NCBI RefSeq assembly: GCF_006494775.1
Contig: NZ_CP041146.1
Span: 4,960,001-5,024,000 of the forward strand
Length of the DNA: 64,000 nucleotides
Source of the DNA: Nocardioides humi
Lineage (GTDB): Bacteria > Actinomycetota > Actinomycetes > Propionibacteriales > Nocardioidaceae
Direction: 5' to 3'
Shown: one piece after another, positions 1-12,283 of the stretch
Layout of the letters: each line of letters opens with the position of its first letter
Position numbering within the stretch: position 1 is the first letter of the stretch
Translations under genes and position numbers: made by a program
The notes under the pieces: generated by a model
Seen by the model: only the letters and a program-made list of their open reading frames with translations
What the model was told of the DNA's origin: nothing
Database searches by the model: none

Positions 1-1034
1 ACCATGCCGACGGCGAACGGGAGGAAGGCGAAACCGGTCCGCAGCGGCGAGTAGCCCATCACGTTCTGGACGTAGAGCGAGAGGAAGAAGAACATCGCGA
101 ACATCGCGGCCGGTGTGATCATCATCGACACGAAGGCCACCGCGCGGGCGCGGCTGGCGAAGATCGACAGCGGCATGAGCGGCTTCCGGACCCGGGCCTC
201 GGTGAGCACGAAGGCGATCAGGGCGACGACGCCGAGCACCATCGCGGTCACGGCGACCGGGTCGCCCCAGCCGTAGGTGGAGCCGCTCGGGTTGGTGGCG
301 GTGATCGTGCCGGGGTCGAGGTTGCTGGTGCGGGTGATGCCGAAGACCAGCGCGAGCAGTCCGCCGGTGCCGAGCACGGCGCCGGGCAGGTCGAGCGTGC
401 CCGCGTGGTGGTCGGTGTCGGGCAGCAGGCGGGGGGCGAAGTACGCCGCGGCCAGGCCGATCGGGACGTTGATCAGGAAGGTCAGCCGCCAGCCCCAGTT
501 GGGGTCGAGGTCGGTGAGCCAGCCGCCGAGGACCAGGCCGATGGCGGCGCCGATGCCGGACATCGCGGCGAAGACGGAGAACGCGCGGTTGCGCCGCGGG
601 CCGGCCGGGAAGGTCGTGGTGATCAGCGCCAGCGCGGTCGGCGAGGCGAGGGCGGCGCCGAGACCCTGCAGGCCCCGCGAGCCGAGCAGCATGGCCTCGT
701 TCTGGGCGATGCCGCCGAGCGCCGAGGCGACGGCGAACACGGTGACGCCGACCATGAAGATCCGGCGGCGGCCGTAGAGGTCGCCGAGGCGGCCGCCGAG
801 GAGCAGCAGGCCGCCGAAGGCGAGCGCGTAGCCGGTCACGATCCACGACAGGTTCGAGGCGTCGATGCTCAGGTCGCTGCCGATGTAGGGCAGCGCGATG
901 TTGGCGATGGTGCTGTCCAGCACCACCATCAGCTGCGCCATGCAGATGAGGACGAGGGCCCAGCCGAGGTGCTTCCCGGCGGCGGGCCTGGCCTGCTCCT
1001 TCTCGGGCAGGTCGGAGGCGGTCAGTTCGGGCAC
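1..1034 (-). CDS. MFS drug efflux transporter, DHA2-type (partial)
   Basis: Proton-driven multidrug exporter of the 14-helix DHA2 (EmrB/QacA) group, acting in the cytoplasmic membrane. The gene runs off the left edge, so only about 344 N-terminal residues are present. Reading from the GTG at 1034, a short soluble start is followed by a first helix ending in QLMVVLDSTIANIALP, the hallmark motif of this group. Then come the loop-2/3 signature GGRLGDLYGRRR and a string of hydrophobic segments. A ribosome binding site AAGGAAG lies about 7 bases before the GTG. It sits 46 bases downstream of the TetR gene in the same direction and is probably co-transcribed with it. Substrate unknown. Confidence 0.9.
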   Translation of the reverse strand, partial: MPELTASDLPEKEQARPAAGKHLGWALVLICMAQLMVVLDSTIANIALPYIGSDLSIDASNLSWIVTGYALAFGGLLLLGGRLGDLYGRRRIFMVGVTVFAVASALGGIAQNEAMLLGSRGLQGLGAALASPTALALITTTFPAGPRRNRAFSVFAAMSGIGAAIGLVLGGWLTDLDPNWGWRLTFLINVPIGLAAAYFAPRLLPDTDHHAGTLDLPGAVLGTGGLLALVFGITRTSNLDPGTITATNPSGSTYGWGDPVAVTAMVLGVVALIAFVLTEARVRKPLMPLSIFASRARAVAFVSMMITPAAMFAMFFFLSLYVQNVMGYSPLRTGFAFLPFAVGM

Positions 1035-1080
1035 AGTGCTTCCTTGGGTGTGAGGAGTTGACGTGCAGAGGGGTGGACGA

Positions 1081-3890
<2,810 letters not shown>

Positions 3891-3894
3891 GTCC

Positions 3895-4932
3895 ATGACG
3901 CGGTGGATCCCGCTGGTCCTGCTGGCGCTGCTGGGCGCCTCGTGCTCCGGCGCGGGGGACCCCGACGGCGCTCCGACGCCGCCGGGCTCGTCGAGCGCAC
4001 CGTCGAGCGCATCCGGGTCGTCGCCGCCCGCGACGTCGGAGCCCCCGGCCGCCGTACCTCCGCACCCGGTGTCGCTGCCCGCCCTCGCGCAGAAGTCGTT
4101 CGACGGCGGCCGGCTCCGGCTGGGGGAGGAGGTGGCGCGGACCGGGCAGCACCGGCAGTACGCCGTCACCTACCGCAGCGGCGGGCTCACCGTCTCCGGG
4201 CGGCTCGCGGTGCCCGAGGGCGACGGGCCGTTCCCGGCCGTGGTGCTCGCGCACGGCTACATCGACCCGGCGATCTACGTGAACGGGCAGGGCATGACCC
4301 GGGAGCGGGCGTGGTTCGGCGACCACGGGTACGTCGCGCTGCATGTCGACTACCGCGGCCACGCCGGCTCCGACCCCGACGCCAGCGAGGGCCTGGACAT
4401 GCGGATGGGCTACACCGAGGACGTCGTCAACGCGGTGCTCGCGCTGCGGGACTGGGACGGCCCGGTCGACGACGAGCGGGTCGCGCTGGTGGGCCGCTCC
4501 ATGGGCGGTGGCGTCGTCTACAACGCGCTCGCCGTGCAGCCCGGGCTGGTCGACGCGGCGGTCGTGTTCGCGCCGGTCAGCTCCGACGCCGTCGACAACT
4601 TCGAGCGCTGGATCCGGCCCGATCCCGCGCGGGACGGCGTGGCGCGCCGCATCCTGCAGGAGTACGGCGGGCCGCGCGCCAACCCGGCGTTCTGGGAGGG
4701 GATCAGCGCCCGGACCTACTTCGGCGACGTCACCGAGCCGGTGCTCATCCACCACGGCACCGCCGACGACTCCTGCCCGATCAGATGGAGCCGGGAGACC
4801 CGGCGGCTGATGGAGCAGGCCGGCGTCGACGTGACCCTGCGTGTCTACGACGGCGAGGGGCATGCGTTCGGCCCGCAGTTCGAGCTGTCCATGGAGCGCA
4901 CGGGCCGCTTCCTGCAGCGCCACCTGTCGTAG
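3895..4932 (+). CDS. Secreted lipoprotein alpha/beta hydrolase
   Basis: Serine hydrolase of the dienelactone hydrolase/prolyl oligopeptidase type, probably anchored to the outer face of the membrane. The 345-residue protein starts with a lipoprotein signal (lipobox LGASC, lipidated Cys about residue 17) and a Pro/Ser-rich linker. The fold follows, with oxyanion region VVLAHGYIDPA and nucleophile elbow GRSMGGG; the catalytic Asp and His probably lie in GTADDSCP and GEGHAFGP. The start lies 4 bases after the ligA stop, so read-through from ligA is plausible. Substrate cannot be told from sequence; a peptidase or esterase is possible. Confidence 0.85.
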   Translation: MTRWIPLVLLALLGASCSGAGDPDGAPTPPGSSSAPSSASGSSPPATSEPPAAVPPHPVSLPALAQKSFDGGRLRLGEEVARTGQHRQYAVTYRSGGLTVSGRLAVPEGDGPFPAVVLAHGYIDPAIYVNGQGMTRERAWFGDHGYVALHVDYRGHAGSDPDASEGLDMRMGYTEDVVNAVLALRDWDGPVDDERVALVGRSMGGGVVYNALAVQPGLVDAAVVFAPVSSDAVDNFERWIRPDPARDGVARRILQEYGGPRANPAFWEGISARTYFGDVTEPVLIHHGTADDSCPIRWSRETRRLMEQAGVDVTLRVYDGEGHAFGPQFELSMERTGRFLQRHLS

Positions 4933-4984
4933 CGGCGACGGCAGGTCTGGCGGCTTCCGCACCAAGACGCAGAGGGATCCACAG

Positions 4985-6447
4985 TGTGATGTCTCAGGAC
5001 ATCGGTGACAGTTCTGCATCAGGACATCGGTGACACTTGCTGTGTCAGGACATCGGTGACACTTCAGTCGTGGGGTGCGGCTCCTCGACCTCCACGAGGT
5101 CTTCCGTTGCCGACGTAGGTGATGCCGGGTGCGGGTCGTTGGTGTTCGATGAGGATCTCGCCGTCGAGGTCGGCGACGGTGATGTTGTCGCCCTCGACGA
5201 TGACCAGAACGTCCTGGAAGCCGTAGCGTCCGTCGACCTTGTAGTTGACCCCGGCCAGCATGAAGGTGCCGGCGGTGCTCAACCTCCTGACGCTGGTGCC
5301 AGCGGGCAGGTCCTGCGGCACGGGCGCGGGTCGAAGGCGCTTCGCGGCGGTCTGGACGAAGAACGGCTCCTCGGGCTTGGGTCGCGGCGCCTCGGCTTTC
5401 TCGGTGGCCTGCCAGGCGGTCTGTGGTGTGAACCGACCGGGGGAGGCCTTGGTGGGGGCGTTGGGTGTTGTAGAGGTGGTCGAACGCGTCGACCTGGGCC
5501 TGCAACTCGGCCAGGCTGGCGGCAAGGGGCTGCTTGTCGAGATACCGAAACAGCGTTTGGTGGAAGCGCTCGTTCTTACCCTGGGTGGTGGGCTTGTAGG
5601 GCTTGCCGGTGATCGCCTCGACACCCAGCGAGGAGACATGCTCCACGAGCTGGCCCAGATAGCCACGCCGGGAGGGGTCGAGCGCGAGCCCGTTGTCGGA
5701 CAGCAGCCGCTGCGGCACACCGTGCGCGGTGACGGCCTTGTCGAAGACCACGATCGCGGCGTCAGCGGTCTCGCCTTCCGCGACGTGAGAGGCGACCGCG
5801 TAGCGGGAGTGGTCATCGACGAGCTGGAAGATCACACACTTGCGGCCGCCCGTGAGGACGTACCCATATCGGCTCGGTGGCGTCGAGCTGCCAGCAGGCG
5901 TTCGGGGCGGGATAGACGAACCGCCGCCATATTGTGGCGGGCCGAGCGGGGCTTCTTCCTCGGCTCCAGACGAGCCACGCCGGCCTCGCGGAAGATCCTC
6001 GACAGCGACGCCGTCGACGGCACGGCCTCGAACCCCATCGCCTTCATCTTGTCGTGCACGCTGATCGGCCCGCAGTCCAGACCGGAGGACTCCAGCGCCG
6101 CGCGGACCTGCAGGGCCGAGGCCTTGGCCTCCTCGCTCAACCGCGACGGGCTCGACCGCGGTCGCCTCGAACGTGGTTCAAGCACCGCCGCCGGCCCGTC
6201 GACCTGGGCGCGTTTGCGGAGCTCGTAGAACGACTTGCGCGAGATGCCGTGCTCAGCACAGAACGTCGACACCGCCCCGCGCGGGGCGTCATCGGGCCAC
6301 TGAGCGATCGCGAGACGGACACGAGGATCGATGAGTTCATTCGCAGCCACCGCCCGAGATTCGAGGCAGAAGTGTCACCACCACGAACCCTCAAAGTGTC
6401 ACCGATGTCCTGATGCAGAACTGTCACCGATGTCCTGAGACATAACA
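4985..6447 (-). mobile_element. IS481-family insertion sequence with 15-bp target duplication
   Basis: About 1463 bp bounded by 53-bp near-perfect inverted repeats (4985-5037 and 6395-6447, one mismatch in the outer bases), starting with TG and ending with CA. The 15-bp direct repeat CAGAGGGATCCACAG flanks it at 4970-4984 and 6448-6462, within the duplication sizes known for IS481. The core CAGGACATCGGTGACA recurs inside the ends: three copies on the left (near 4995, 5020, 5046) and two inverted on the right, probably transposase binding sites. It landed between the hydrolase gene and the SOS box of the DUF222/HNH gene. Confidence 0.9.
5064..6350 (-). pseudogene. IS481-family transposase, multiply frameshifted
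   Basis: DDE transposase of the inserted element. The N-terminal helix-turn-helix part is intact in one frame from GTG 6350 (VAANELIDPRVRLAIAQ). The rve integrase core reads in other frames: RRFVYPAPNACWQLDATE, then YVLTGGRKCVIFQL and DDHSRYAVASHVA, then LLSDNGLALDPSRRG and GKNERFHQTLFR. The C-terminal part is in a further frame. Frames change near 5930-5945, near 5865 and at the run of five Gs at 5439-5443. All three shifts have the sense of added bases, and the first two look like roughly ten extra bases each compared with the family sequence as I remember it. The copy is probably inactive. Confidence 0.85.
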
Positions 6448-6474
6448 CAGAGGGATCCACAGGGCCCAGCATGT

Positions 6475-6490
6475 TCGAACATTTGTTCGA
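6475..6490. promoter_or_regulatory. SOS box (LexA operator) of the DUF222/HNH gene
   Basis: TCGAACATTTGTTCGA is an exact match to the mycobacterial/actinobacterial LexA site TCGAAC-N4-GTTCGA. It ends 49 bases before the ATG of the DUF222/HNH gene. In Mycobacterium tuberculosis, 13E12-repeat genes are known members of the LexA regulon, which fits this placement. The insertion sequence ends only 27 bases upstream. Confidence 0.82.
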
Positions 6491-7034
6491 GTCTTGTGGT
6501 AGGATCGACGCACGTCGACCACTCGGGAAGGTCCGGATCATGACCGTCGCTCCGCTTGTTCAGCAGCCGTTGCTGGCAGCAGTCGCGTCGTGTCGTGAGG
6601 TGCTGGCTGCGGTCGCGGACGCGCAGCCGCTCTACCTGTCGACCGCCGAGAAGGAGGAGCTGCTCCTCCAGACCACCCGGCTGGTGGCGCAGGTCGAGGA
6701 GCTGCGGCTGCGGACCCTGGCCGATGCCGGTGACATCGCCGTCGTGCACGGTGCCCGGGATACGGCCGCGTGGTTGGCTCACGCCGCCCACCTCGACCCC
6801 GCCCCGGCCCGTGCGGACCTGCATCTGGCCCACGGGCTCGAGGCCCGGCCACGGGTGGCCGAGGCGATGCGGGCCGGGGCCGTGACGTCGGCACAGGCCA
6901 GGGTGATCACCGCTGCCGTGGACGCGCTGCCCGAGAGGCTCGGACCCGACCTGGCCGCGGATGCCGAGGCCCGGCTGGTCGACTACGCCGCCGAGTTCGC
7001 GCCCGCCGAGCTACGACGTCTGGGACGGCGGATC

Positions 7035-8440
7035 GTAAGAGTCCCCGGGAGTGGTGGGGTTTGAGGGACCAGCGGCGAGGCGTCAGCACGTAGGCGGCCA
7101 TCGGCGGGATCTTCGGTGTGAACGACCAAGAACACACTGAAGAAGGAGTCCCTCCGATGGCCTTGCCCCAGTCTGCCCTGTCCGAGATCCTCGACGCGTT
7201 TCGTGCCGGTGATGGTGTCGACCTGATCCGTGAATCGGTCCGTGTCGCGCTCCAGGAGCTGATCGAACTCGAAGCGACCGAACGGATCGGCGCCGCGCCC
7301 TACGAGCGCACCGAGGACCGCACCAACGAGCGCAACGGCCACCGGACGCGGCCGTTGACCACCAAGGCCGGCGACGTCGAGCTGCGGATCCCCAAGCTCC
7401 GCAAGGGATCGTTCTTCCCGATCATCCTCGAACCCCGCCGCCGCATCGACCAGGCGCTCTACGCGGTGGTGATGGAGTGCTACGTCCACGGCATCTCCAC
7501 GCGCAGCGTCGACGACCTGGTCGAAGCGATGGGCGGCTCCGGGATCTCCAAGTCCGAGGTCTCCAGGATCTGCGCCAACCTCGACGAGACCGTCGGCGCG
7601 TTCCGCACCCGCACCCTGGACCACGTCGAGTTCCCCTACATCTACCTCGACGCGACCTACCTCCACGTCCGCAACAAGCCCGGCAAGGGTGGCCAAGTCG
7701 TGTCCATGGCCGTGGTCGTCGCGACCGGCGTTACCGCCCGTGGGGACAGGGAGATCCTCGGACTGGACGTCGGCGACAGCGAGGACGAGACGTTCTGGCG
7801 AGCGTTCCTGCTCAGCCTCAAGCAGCGAGGTCTGGGCGGGGTACAACTGGTGATCAGCGACCAGCACTCCGGGCTAGTCGCAGCCCTGTCCCGAGCGTTC
7901 CAGGGCGTCGCGCACCAACGGTGTCGTGTCCACTTCGCCCGCAACCTCCTCGCCCACGTCCCCAAGGGTCAGGCCGACTACGTCGCCGCAGCGTTCCGGA
8001 TGATCTTCGCCCAAGCCAAGCCAGCCGACATCGACGCGGCCTGGGACCGCACCCGTGAGGAGTTCGCCCTCAGGTGGCCCAAGATCGGTCCCTACATGGA
8101 CGACGCGAAGACCGAGGTCCTCGCCTTCACCGCGTTCCCGCGCGAGCACTGGCGCAAGATCTGGTCGACCAACCCGCTCGAGCGGGTCAACAAGGAGATC
8201 AAGCGCCGCTCCCGCGTCGTGGGGATCTTCCCCAACCCCGCTGCGGTCATCAGGCTGGTCGGAGCCGTGCTGATCGACATGCACGACGAGTGGATCGCCG
8301 CCGATCGCCGCTACCTGTCTGAAGGCTCGATGGCGAAGCTCTACGAGACCAGCGATACTGACCCCGTCGCCGCCATCGAGGGCAGCGACTCGTAGGCACC
8401 GAGGATCACCTCAAAGCCCACCACCCCGCGGGGCTCTGTC
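7035..8440 (+). mobile_element. IS256-family insertion sequence
   Basis: 1406 bp with imperfect 31-bp inverted repeats (7035-7065 and 8410-8440), flanked by the 8-bp direct repeat GGCGGATC (7027-7034 and 8441-8448), the duplication size typical of IS256. It carries one intact transposase gene, so it could still be mobile. It interrupts the DUF222/HNH gene in the same orientation. Confidence 0.93.
7157..8395 (+). CDS. IS256-family transposase (mutator type)
   Basis: Cuts and pastes the IS256-family element. The 412-residue protein is full length and in one frame. DDE-type acidic regions are visible: YLDATYLHVR, then VISDQHSGLVAALSRAF, and the C-terminal TNPLERVNKEIKRRSRVV. ATG 7157 was chosen over GTG 7118 because GAAGGAG lies about 9 bases before it. 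Nothing suggests inactivation, in contrast to the neighbouring IS481 copy. Confidence 0.93.
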   Translation: MALPQSALSEILDAFRAGDGVDLIRESVRVALQELIELEATERIGAAPYERTEDRTNERNGHRTRPLTTKAGDVELRIPKLRKGSFFPIILEPRRRIDQALYAVVMECYVHGISTRSVDDLVEAMGGSGISKSEVSRICANLDETVGAFRTRTLDHVEFPYIYLDATYLHVRNKPGKGGQVVSMAVVVATGVTARGDREILGLDVGDSEDETFWRAFLLSLKQRGLGGVQLVISDQHSGLVAALSRAFQGVAHQRCRVHFARNLLAHVPKGQADYVAAAFRMIFAQAKPADIDAAWDRTREEFALRWPKIGPYMDDAKTEVLAFTAFPREHWRKIWSTNPLERVNKEIKRRSRVVGIFPNPAAVIRLVGAVLIDMHDEWIAADRRYLSEGSMAKLYETSDTDPVAAIEGSDS

Positions 8441-9246
8441 GGCGGATCTTGGACGTCCTCGCCCCGGAGATCGCCGAGGAAGAGGAGGCCAAGCGTCTGG
8501 AGCGCGAAGAGGCAGCCGCCCGCGAGAAGGCGTCGTTGAAATTCCGCGACCTCGGCGACGGCAGCACCCGGATGCTCGGGCTCCTGCCCACACCTGCCGT
8601 GGCCCGGTTGAAGACCTACCTCGACGCTCACACCAACCCCACCCGACGCACCCGCCACGGCACCGACGAGGCGAATCCGGACCTGGTCCGGACCCCGTTC
8701 CACCGTCGCCGGGCGTGGGCGTTCATCGACCTGCTCGAGCTCATCGACCCTGACACCCTGCCTGAGCACGGGGGTGATGCGACCACGGTGGTGGTCACCA
8801 TCGGCATCGAGCAGCTCCGCACCGATCTGGCCACGGCGGGGATACTCACTCCTGAGGGTGAGGAGTCGATCTCCGCGACCCAGGCCCGCCGGCTGGCGTG
8901 TGGGGCGCGGATCCTGCCCGCTGTCCTCGACGGCCGCGGCCGGGTCCTCGACCTCGGCCGCTCCGCGCGGCTGTTCCAACCCGCCCAACGTGCTGCGATC
9001 CGGCTGCGTGACCGCACCTGTCGTGGGGAGGGCTGCACCATCCCGGCCCGCTGGTGCCACCTGCACCATGAGGACCCCTGGTCACGCGGCGGCACCACCG
9101 ACCTCGACCGGGCCGTCACCCTGTGCGCACACCATCACCAGCGCATCCACGACCACAACTACAGCCACCAACAACTCCCCAACGGTGACATCCACTTCCA
9201 CCGACGCAACTAGGGATGCGCTGATCCATGGGGCATCCTTGCTGGT

Positions 9247-9348
9247 CGTCGAGTGGCCCGAGCCCCTGGGCGAGGGCGTATCGAGACGTTCTCGCGCCGA
9301 GTATCTGGCGTCTCGATACGCTCGCTGACGCTCGCTACTCGACGAACA
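9247..9348. repeat. Imperfect intergenic palindrome (REP-like)
   Basis: A roughly 100-bp imperfect inverted repeat directly after the DUF222/HNH gene. The best arms are CGTATCGAGAC (9277-9287) and GTCTCGATACG (9310-9320), a perfect 11-bp pair. Outer arms TCGTCGAGTGG and CTACTCGACGA also pair imperfectly. The right arm contains ACGCTCGCTGACGCTCGCTA, a phrase I recall as recurrent between genes in actinobacterial genomes. It may act as a bidirectional terminator for the two converging genes. Confidence 0.55.
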
Positions 9349-9376
9349 ACAGTGGTGCCCCATTGATCAGCACTGT

Positions 9377-9964
9377 CTAGCGCGGTGCGATGCCCGCTTC
9401 GGCGGCTGCGTCGACGAAGGCACCGCACAGTTCGATGACCTCCCTGGCGACCTCGAAGCGTCGGCTGGCGTCGACGCTGCGATCCTCGTGGAGCAGCGCA
9501 GGAGGTTTCGTCCCGGCGCGCTCCCTGATGCGCGTGCGCTCGCGCTTCTCCAGCTCGTACTCCGCCGCGACGGTCGTGAGCACGGCCTTCATCTCGACTT
9601 GTGCATCGGGCGGGGCATCGTCGAGGACCGCCAGGCTGACGTCCAGCCAGCGGTGGTCCCCCCGCTCGGAGCCCTCGAGGGTGTCGACCACCAGCCCATG
9701 CAACATCAAGTGGGCTTCCCAGAGGATCGGCCAGACCTCTTCGTGGTCGTCGAACGGTTTGCTCGCCGCCCGGCGAAGGTAGCGGTCGGCAGCTTCCCGG
9801 TCACCTTCGCCGAGCGCGACCGTCGCCTTCCCGAGCAGGTTGGCGCACACGGCGGAGCTGCCACGGGAGATCGCTTGGCGCTGCCGTGCGGACGGGGTCA
9901 GGTCGCCGAAAGGTGAGTTCCCGGTCCCGAACTGATTCAGCAATTCGTGCGGGATCTCGGTCAT
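9377..9964 (-). CDS. Hypothetical protein
   Basis: A 195-residue soluble protein that I do not recognise. It is largely helical by eye, with no signal peptide or membrane segment. A Lys/Arg/Glu-rich stretch ([18 protein letters not shown], about residues 125-145) suggests a charged helix. Its ATG overlaps the stop of the upstream gene by four bases (ATGA), so the two are translationally coupled. Codon use is a little less GC-extreme than in the neighbouring gatCAB genes. Confidence 0.6.
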   Translation of the reverse strand: MTEIPHELLNQFGTGNSPFGDLTPSARQRQAISRGSSAVCANLLGKATVALGEGDREAADRYLRRAASKPFDDHEEVWPILWEAHLMLHGLVVDTLEGSERGDHRWLDVSLAVLDDAPPDAQVEMKAVLTTVAAEYELEKRERTRIRERAGTKPPALLHEDRSVDASRRFEVAREVIELCGAFVDAAAEAGIAPR

Positions 9965-10402
9965 AGGAACTCCTCGTCGAACGATCTCAACCAGCTGTCA
10001 GCACTGTGCGGGTCCGGTAGCCGGACGACCTCTAGCCCCGGACGCTGCACTGCGACGTCGTCCACCCAGTCGAGGTCCGGCTCGCGGACGTCGGAGCGGA
10101 TCCGGCGCAGGGTGCGGCGTACCCGTCCGGCGAGGGTGGGGGCCTCGAGCTCGACCCGGACCAGGACCTCCGCGCGCTCGAGGAGCACGGGCCGCGCCCA
10201 CTCCTCCTCGCCGGTGGTCACCCACCCGTCGAAGGCCGCCAGGCGGGCCACCTCGGTCGGCCCGGAGAGGTCGGCGAGGGGGCGAGGGGTACGTCGAGCA
10301 GGGCCGCGAGCCGCCGGAGGAAGGCCGTGAGCTGCTCGCCCGGGGCGCCGGCCACGACCACGCGCTGCGGGAGGCGGCGCGGGAAGGGGCGGGGGCGTGC
10401 AC
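9961..10402 (-). pseudogene. P-loop NTPase-like (adenylate-kinase-related) gene, frame broken
   Basis: The C-terminal 96 codons (9961-10251) read [21 protein letters not shown] and onward, resembling the small P-loop kinase-like proteins I know in actinobacteria (RPLLLERADLLVWL region). Upstream, another frame gives [20 protein letters not shown], which looks like the Walker A region with the GKT lost. One added base in the run of five Gs at 10278-10282 joins the two frames. A second break near 10383 may separate a start at GTG 10402. The frame break may be a sequencing error, but the missing Walker A Gly-Lys-Thr is not explained that way. It is divergent from gatC and coupled to the downstream hypothetical gene. 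Confidence 0.4.
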
Positions 10403-10445
10403 CCGCCGGATTCTAGGGACCGGCTCGCGCCCTAGGATTGCCGGC

Positions 10446-10745
10446 ATGTCCCAACTCACCCGCGACGAGGTGGCCCACCTGGCCGATCTCGCCCGGATCG
10501 ACCTCGACGACGCCGAGCTGGACCACCTGGCTCCCCAGCTCAACGTGATCCTCGAGGCGGTCGCGTCCATCAGCGGTGTGGCCGGCGACGACGTGCCGCC
10601 GACCTCGCACCCGATCCCGCTCACCAACGTCTTCCGCGAGGACGTCGTCGTGCCCGGCCTGACCGCCGAGCAGGCGCTGTCCGGCGCGCCGGAGGCCGAG
10701 GAGCAGCGGTTCCGGGTCCCGCAGATCCTGGGGGACGAGCAGTGA
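10446..10745 (+). CDS. gatC: Asp-tRNA(Asn)/Glu-tRNA(Gln) amidotransferase subunit GatC
   Basis: Small structural subunit of the GatCAB amidotransferase, which turns misacylated Glu-tRNA(Gln) and Asp-tRNA(Asn) into the correct aminoacyl-tRNAs. At 99 residues it has the usual family length and opening ([17 protein letters not shown]). GatC wraps around GatA and bridges it to GatB. Its stop overlaps the GTG start of gatA by four bases, so the three genes form one coupled operon. Confidence 0.95.
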   Translation: MSQLTRDEVAHLADLARIDLDDAELDHLAPQLNVILEAVASISGVAGDDVPPTSHPIPLTNVFREDVVVPGLTAEQALSGAPEAEEQRFRVPQILGDEQ

Positions 10746-12283
10746 GTGAGCTGATCACGAAGACCGCCGCCGAGCTGGCCGACCTGCTGGCCGCGGGCGA
10801 GACCACCTCGGTCGAGCTGACCCAGATCCACCTGGACCGGATCGCCGCCGTCGACGGCGACGCCGAGTCCGGGGTGCACGCCTTCCTCCACGTCGACGCC
10901 GAGGGCGCGCTGGCCCAGGCGGCCGCGTCCGACGCCCGGCGCGCGGCCGGCGAGGCACGGCACCTGCTCGACGGCGTGCCGATCGCGGTCAAGGACGTGC
11001 TGGCCACGCAGGGCCTGCCCACGACGTGCGGCTCGAAGATCCTCGAGGGCTGGGTGCCGCCGTACGACGCCACCGTGGTCCGCAAGATCAAGGCGGCCGG
11101 CCTGCCGATCCTCGGCAAGACCAATATGGACGAGTTCGCGATGGGCTCCTCGACCGAGCACTCGGCGTACGGGCCGACGCGCAACCCGTGGGACCAGGGC
11201 CGGATCCCGGGCGGCTCCGGTGGCGGCTCGGCCGCGGCGGTGGCGGCCTTCGAGGCCCCGCTGGCGCTCGGCACCGACACCGGCGGCTCGATCCGCCAGC
11301 CCGGAGCGGTCACCGGCACGGTCGGCGTGAAGCCGACCTACGGCGGCGTGTCGCGCTACGGCCTGGTCGCGCTCGCCAACAGCCTCGACCAGGTCGGCCC
11401 GGTCGCCCGCACCGTCCTCGACGCAGGCCTGCTGCACGAGCTGATCGGCGGCCACGACCCGCTCGACTCGACCTCGGTCGACGTGCCCGTCGGCGCGTAC
11501 GTCGAGGCGGCCCGCGCAGGCGCGACGGGCGACCTCGCCGGCCTGAAGGTCGGTGTCATCACGGAGCTCTCCGGCGACGGCTGGCAGCCCGGCGTGATGG
11601 AGCGCTTCGCCGAGACCGTCGACCTGCTGAAGGAGCTCGGCGCCGAGGTCACCGAGGTGTCCTGCCCGACCTTCGTGCACGCGATGGCGACCTACTACCT
11701 CATCCTGCCGGCGGAGTGCTCCTCCAACCTCGCCAAGTTCGACGCGATGAGGTACGGCCTGCGGGTCGTGCCGGAGGCCGCCGCGAACGGCGCGCCGCCG
11801 AGTGCCGAGGCGGTCATGAAGGCCACCCGCGACGCCGGCTTCGGCGATGAGGTGAAGCGCCGGATCATGATCGGCACCTACGCCCTGTCCAGCGGCTACT
11901 ACGACGCCTACTACGGCCAGGCGCAGAAGGTCCGCACGCTTATCTCGCGCGACTTCGCCGCCGCCTTCGAGAGCGTCGACGTGCTGGTCTCGCCGACCTC
12001 GCCGACCACGGCCTTCCCGCTGGGGGAGAAGCTCGACGACCCGCTCGCGATGTACCTGCAGGACCTCGCCACGATCCCGGCCAACCTGGCCGGCGTACCC
12101 GGCATCTCGGTCCCCGCCGGCCTCGCCGCCGAGGACGGCCTGCCGGTCGGCTTCCAGGTGCTGGCGCCGGCGCTCGCCGACGACCGGCTCTACCGCGTCG
12201 GCGCGGCCGTCGAGACGGCGCTCACCGACCGCTGGGGCGGTCCGATCCTTGCGAAGGCCCCGAGCCTGGAGGTGTCCCGATGA
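10742..12283 (+). CDS. gatA: Glutaminyl-tRNA amidotransferase subunit GatA
   Basis: Amidase subunit that releases ammonia from glutamine and channels it to GatB. The 513-residue protein carries the amidase-signature triad: Lys84 (IAVKDVL), cis-Ser159 ([12 protein letters not shown]) and nucleophile Ser183 ([11 protein letters not shown]). The spacings match GatA of other bacteria. It starts with GTG inside the gatC stop and ends in a four-base overlap with the gatB ATG, so expression of the three subunits is tightly coupled. Confidence 0.97.
   Translation: MSELITKTAAELADLLAAGETTSVELTQIHLDRIAAVDGDAESGVHAFLHVDAEGALAQAAASDARRAAGEARHLLDGVPIAVKDVLATQGLPTTCGSKILEGWVPPYDATVVRKIKAAGLPILGKTNMDEFAMGSSTEHSAYGPTRNPWDQGRIPGGSGGGSAAAVAAFEAPLALGTDTGGSIRQPGAVTGTVGVKPTYGGVSRYGLVALANSLDQVGPVARTVLDAGLLHELIGGHDPLDSTSVDVPVGAYVEAARAGATGDLAGLKVGVITELSGDGWQPGVMERFAETVDLLKELGAEVTEVSCPTFVHAMATYYLILPAECSSNLAKFDAMRYGLRVVPEAAANGAPPSAEAVMKATRDAGFGDEVKRRIMIGTYALSSGYYDAYYGQAQKVRTLISRDFAAAFESVDVLVSPTSPTTAFPLGEKLDDPLAMYLQDLATIPANLAGVPGISVPAGLAAEDGLPVGFQVLAPALADDRLYRVGAAVETALTDRWGGPILAKAPSLEVSR

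Larger units (their letters stand above)
6540..9213 (+). pseudogene. DUF222/HNH endonuclease domain gene (13E12 type), split by IS256
   Basis: Homing-type nuclease-like protein with an N-terminal DUF222 region and a C-terminal HNH motif: CRGEGCTIPARWCHLHHEDP and CAHHHQRIHDH. The 5' part (6540-7034, 165 codons) and 3' part (8449-9213, 254 codons plus stop) are separated by an IS256-family element. Removing the element and one copy of the 8-bp duplication GGCGGATC rejoins the frame exactly (LRRLGRRI then LDVLAPEIAEEEE), giving a 419-residue protein. So disruption was a single clean insertion. ATG 6540 was chosen because the SOS box lies upstream of it; an ATG at 6471 would put the operator inside the gene. 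Function in actinobacteria is unproven; multiple genomic copies are usual. Confidence 0.9.

Noticed and set aside
9277..9320. End of a third insertion sequence
   Set aside because: Palindrome has no transposase nearby and no flanking duplication could be found.
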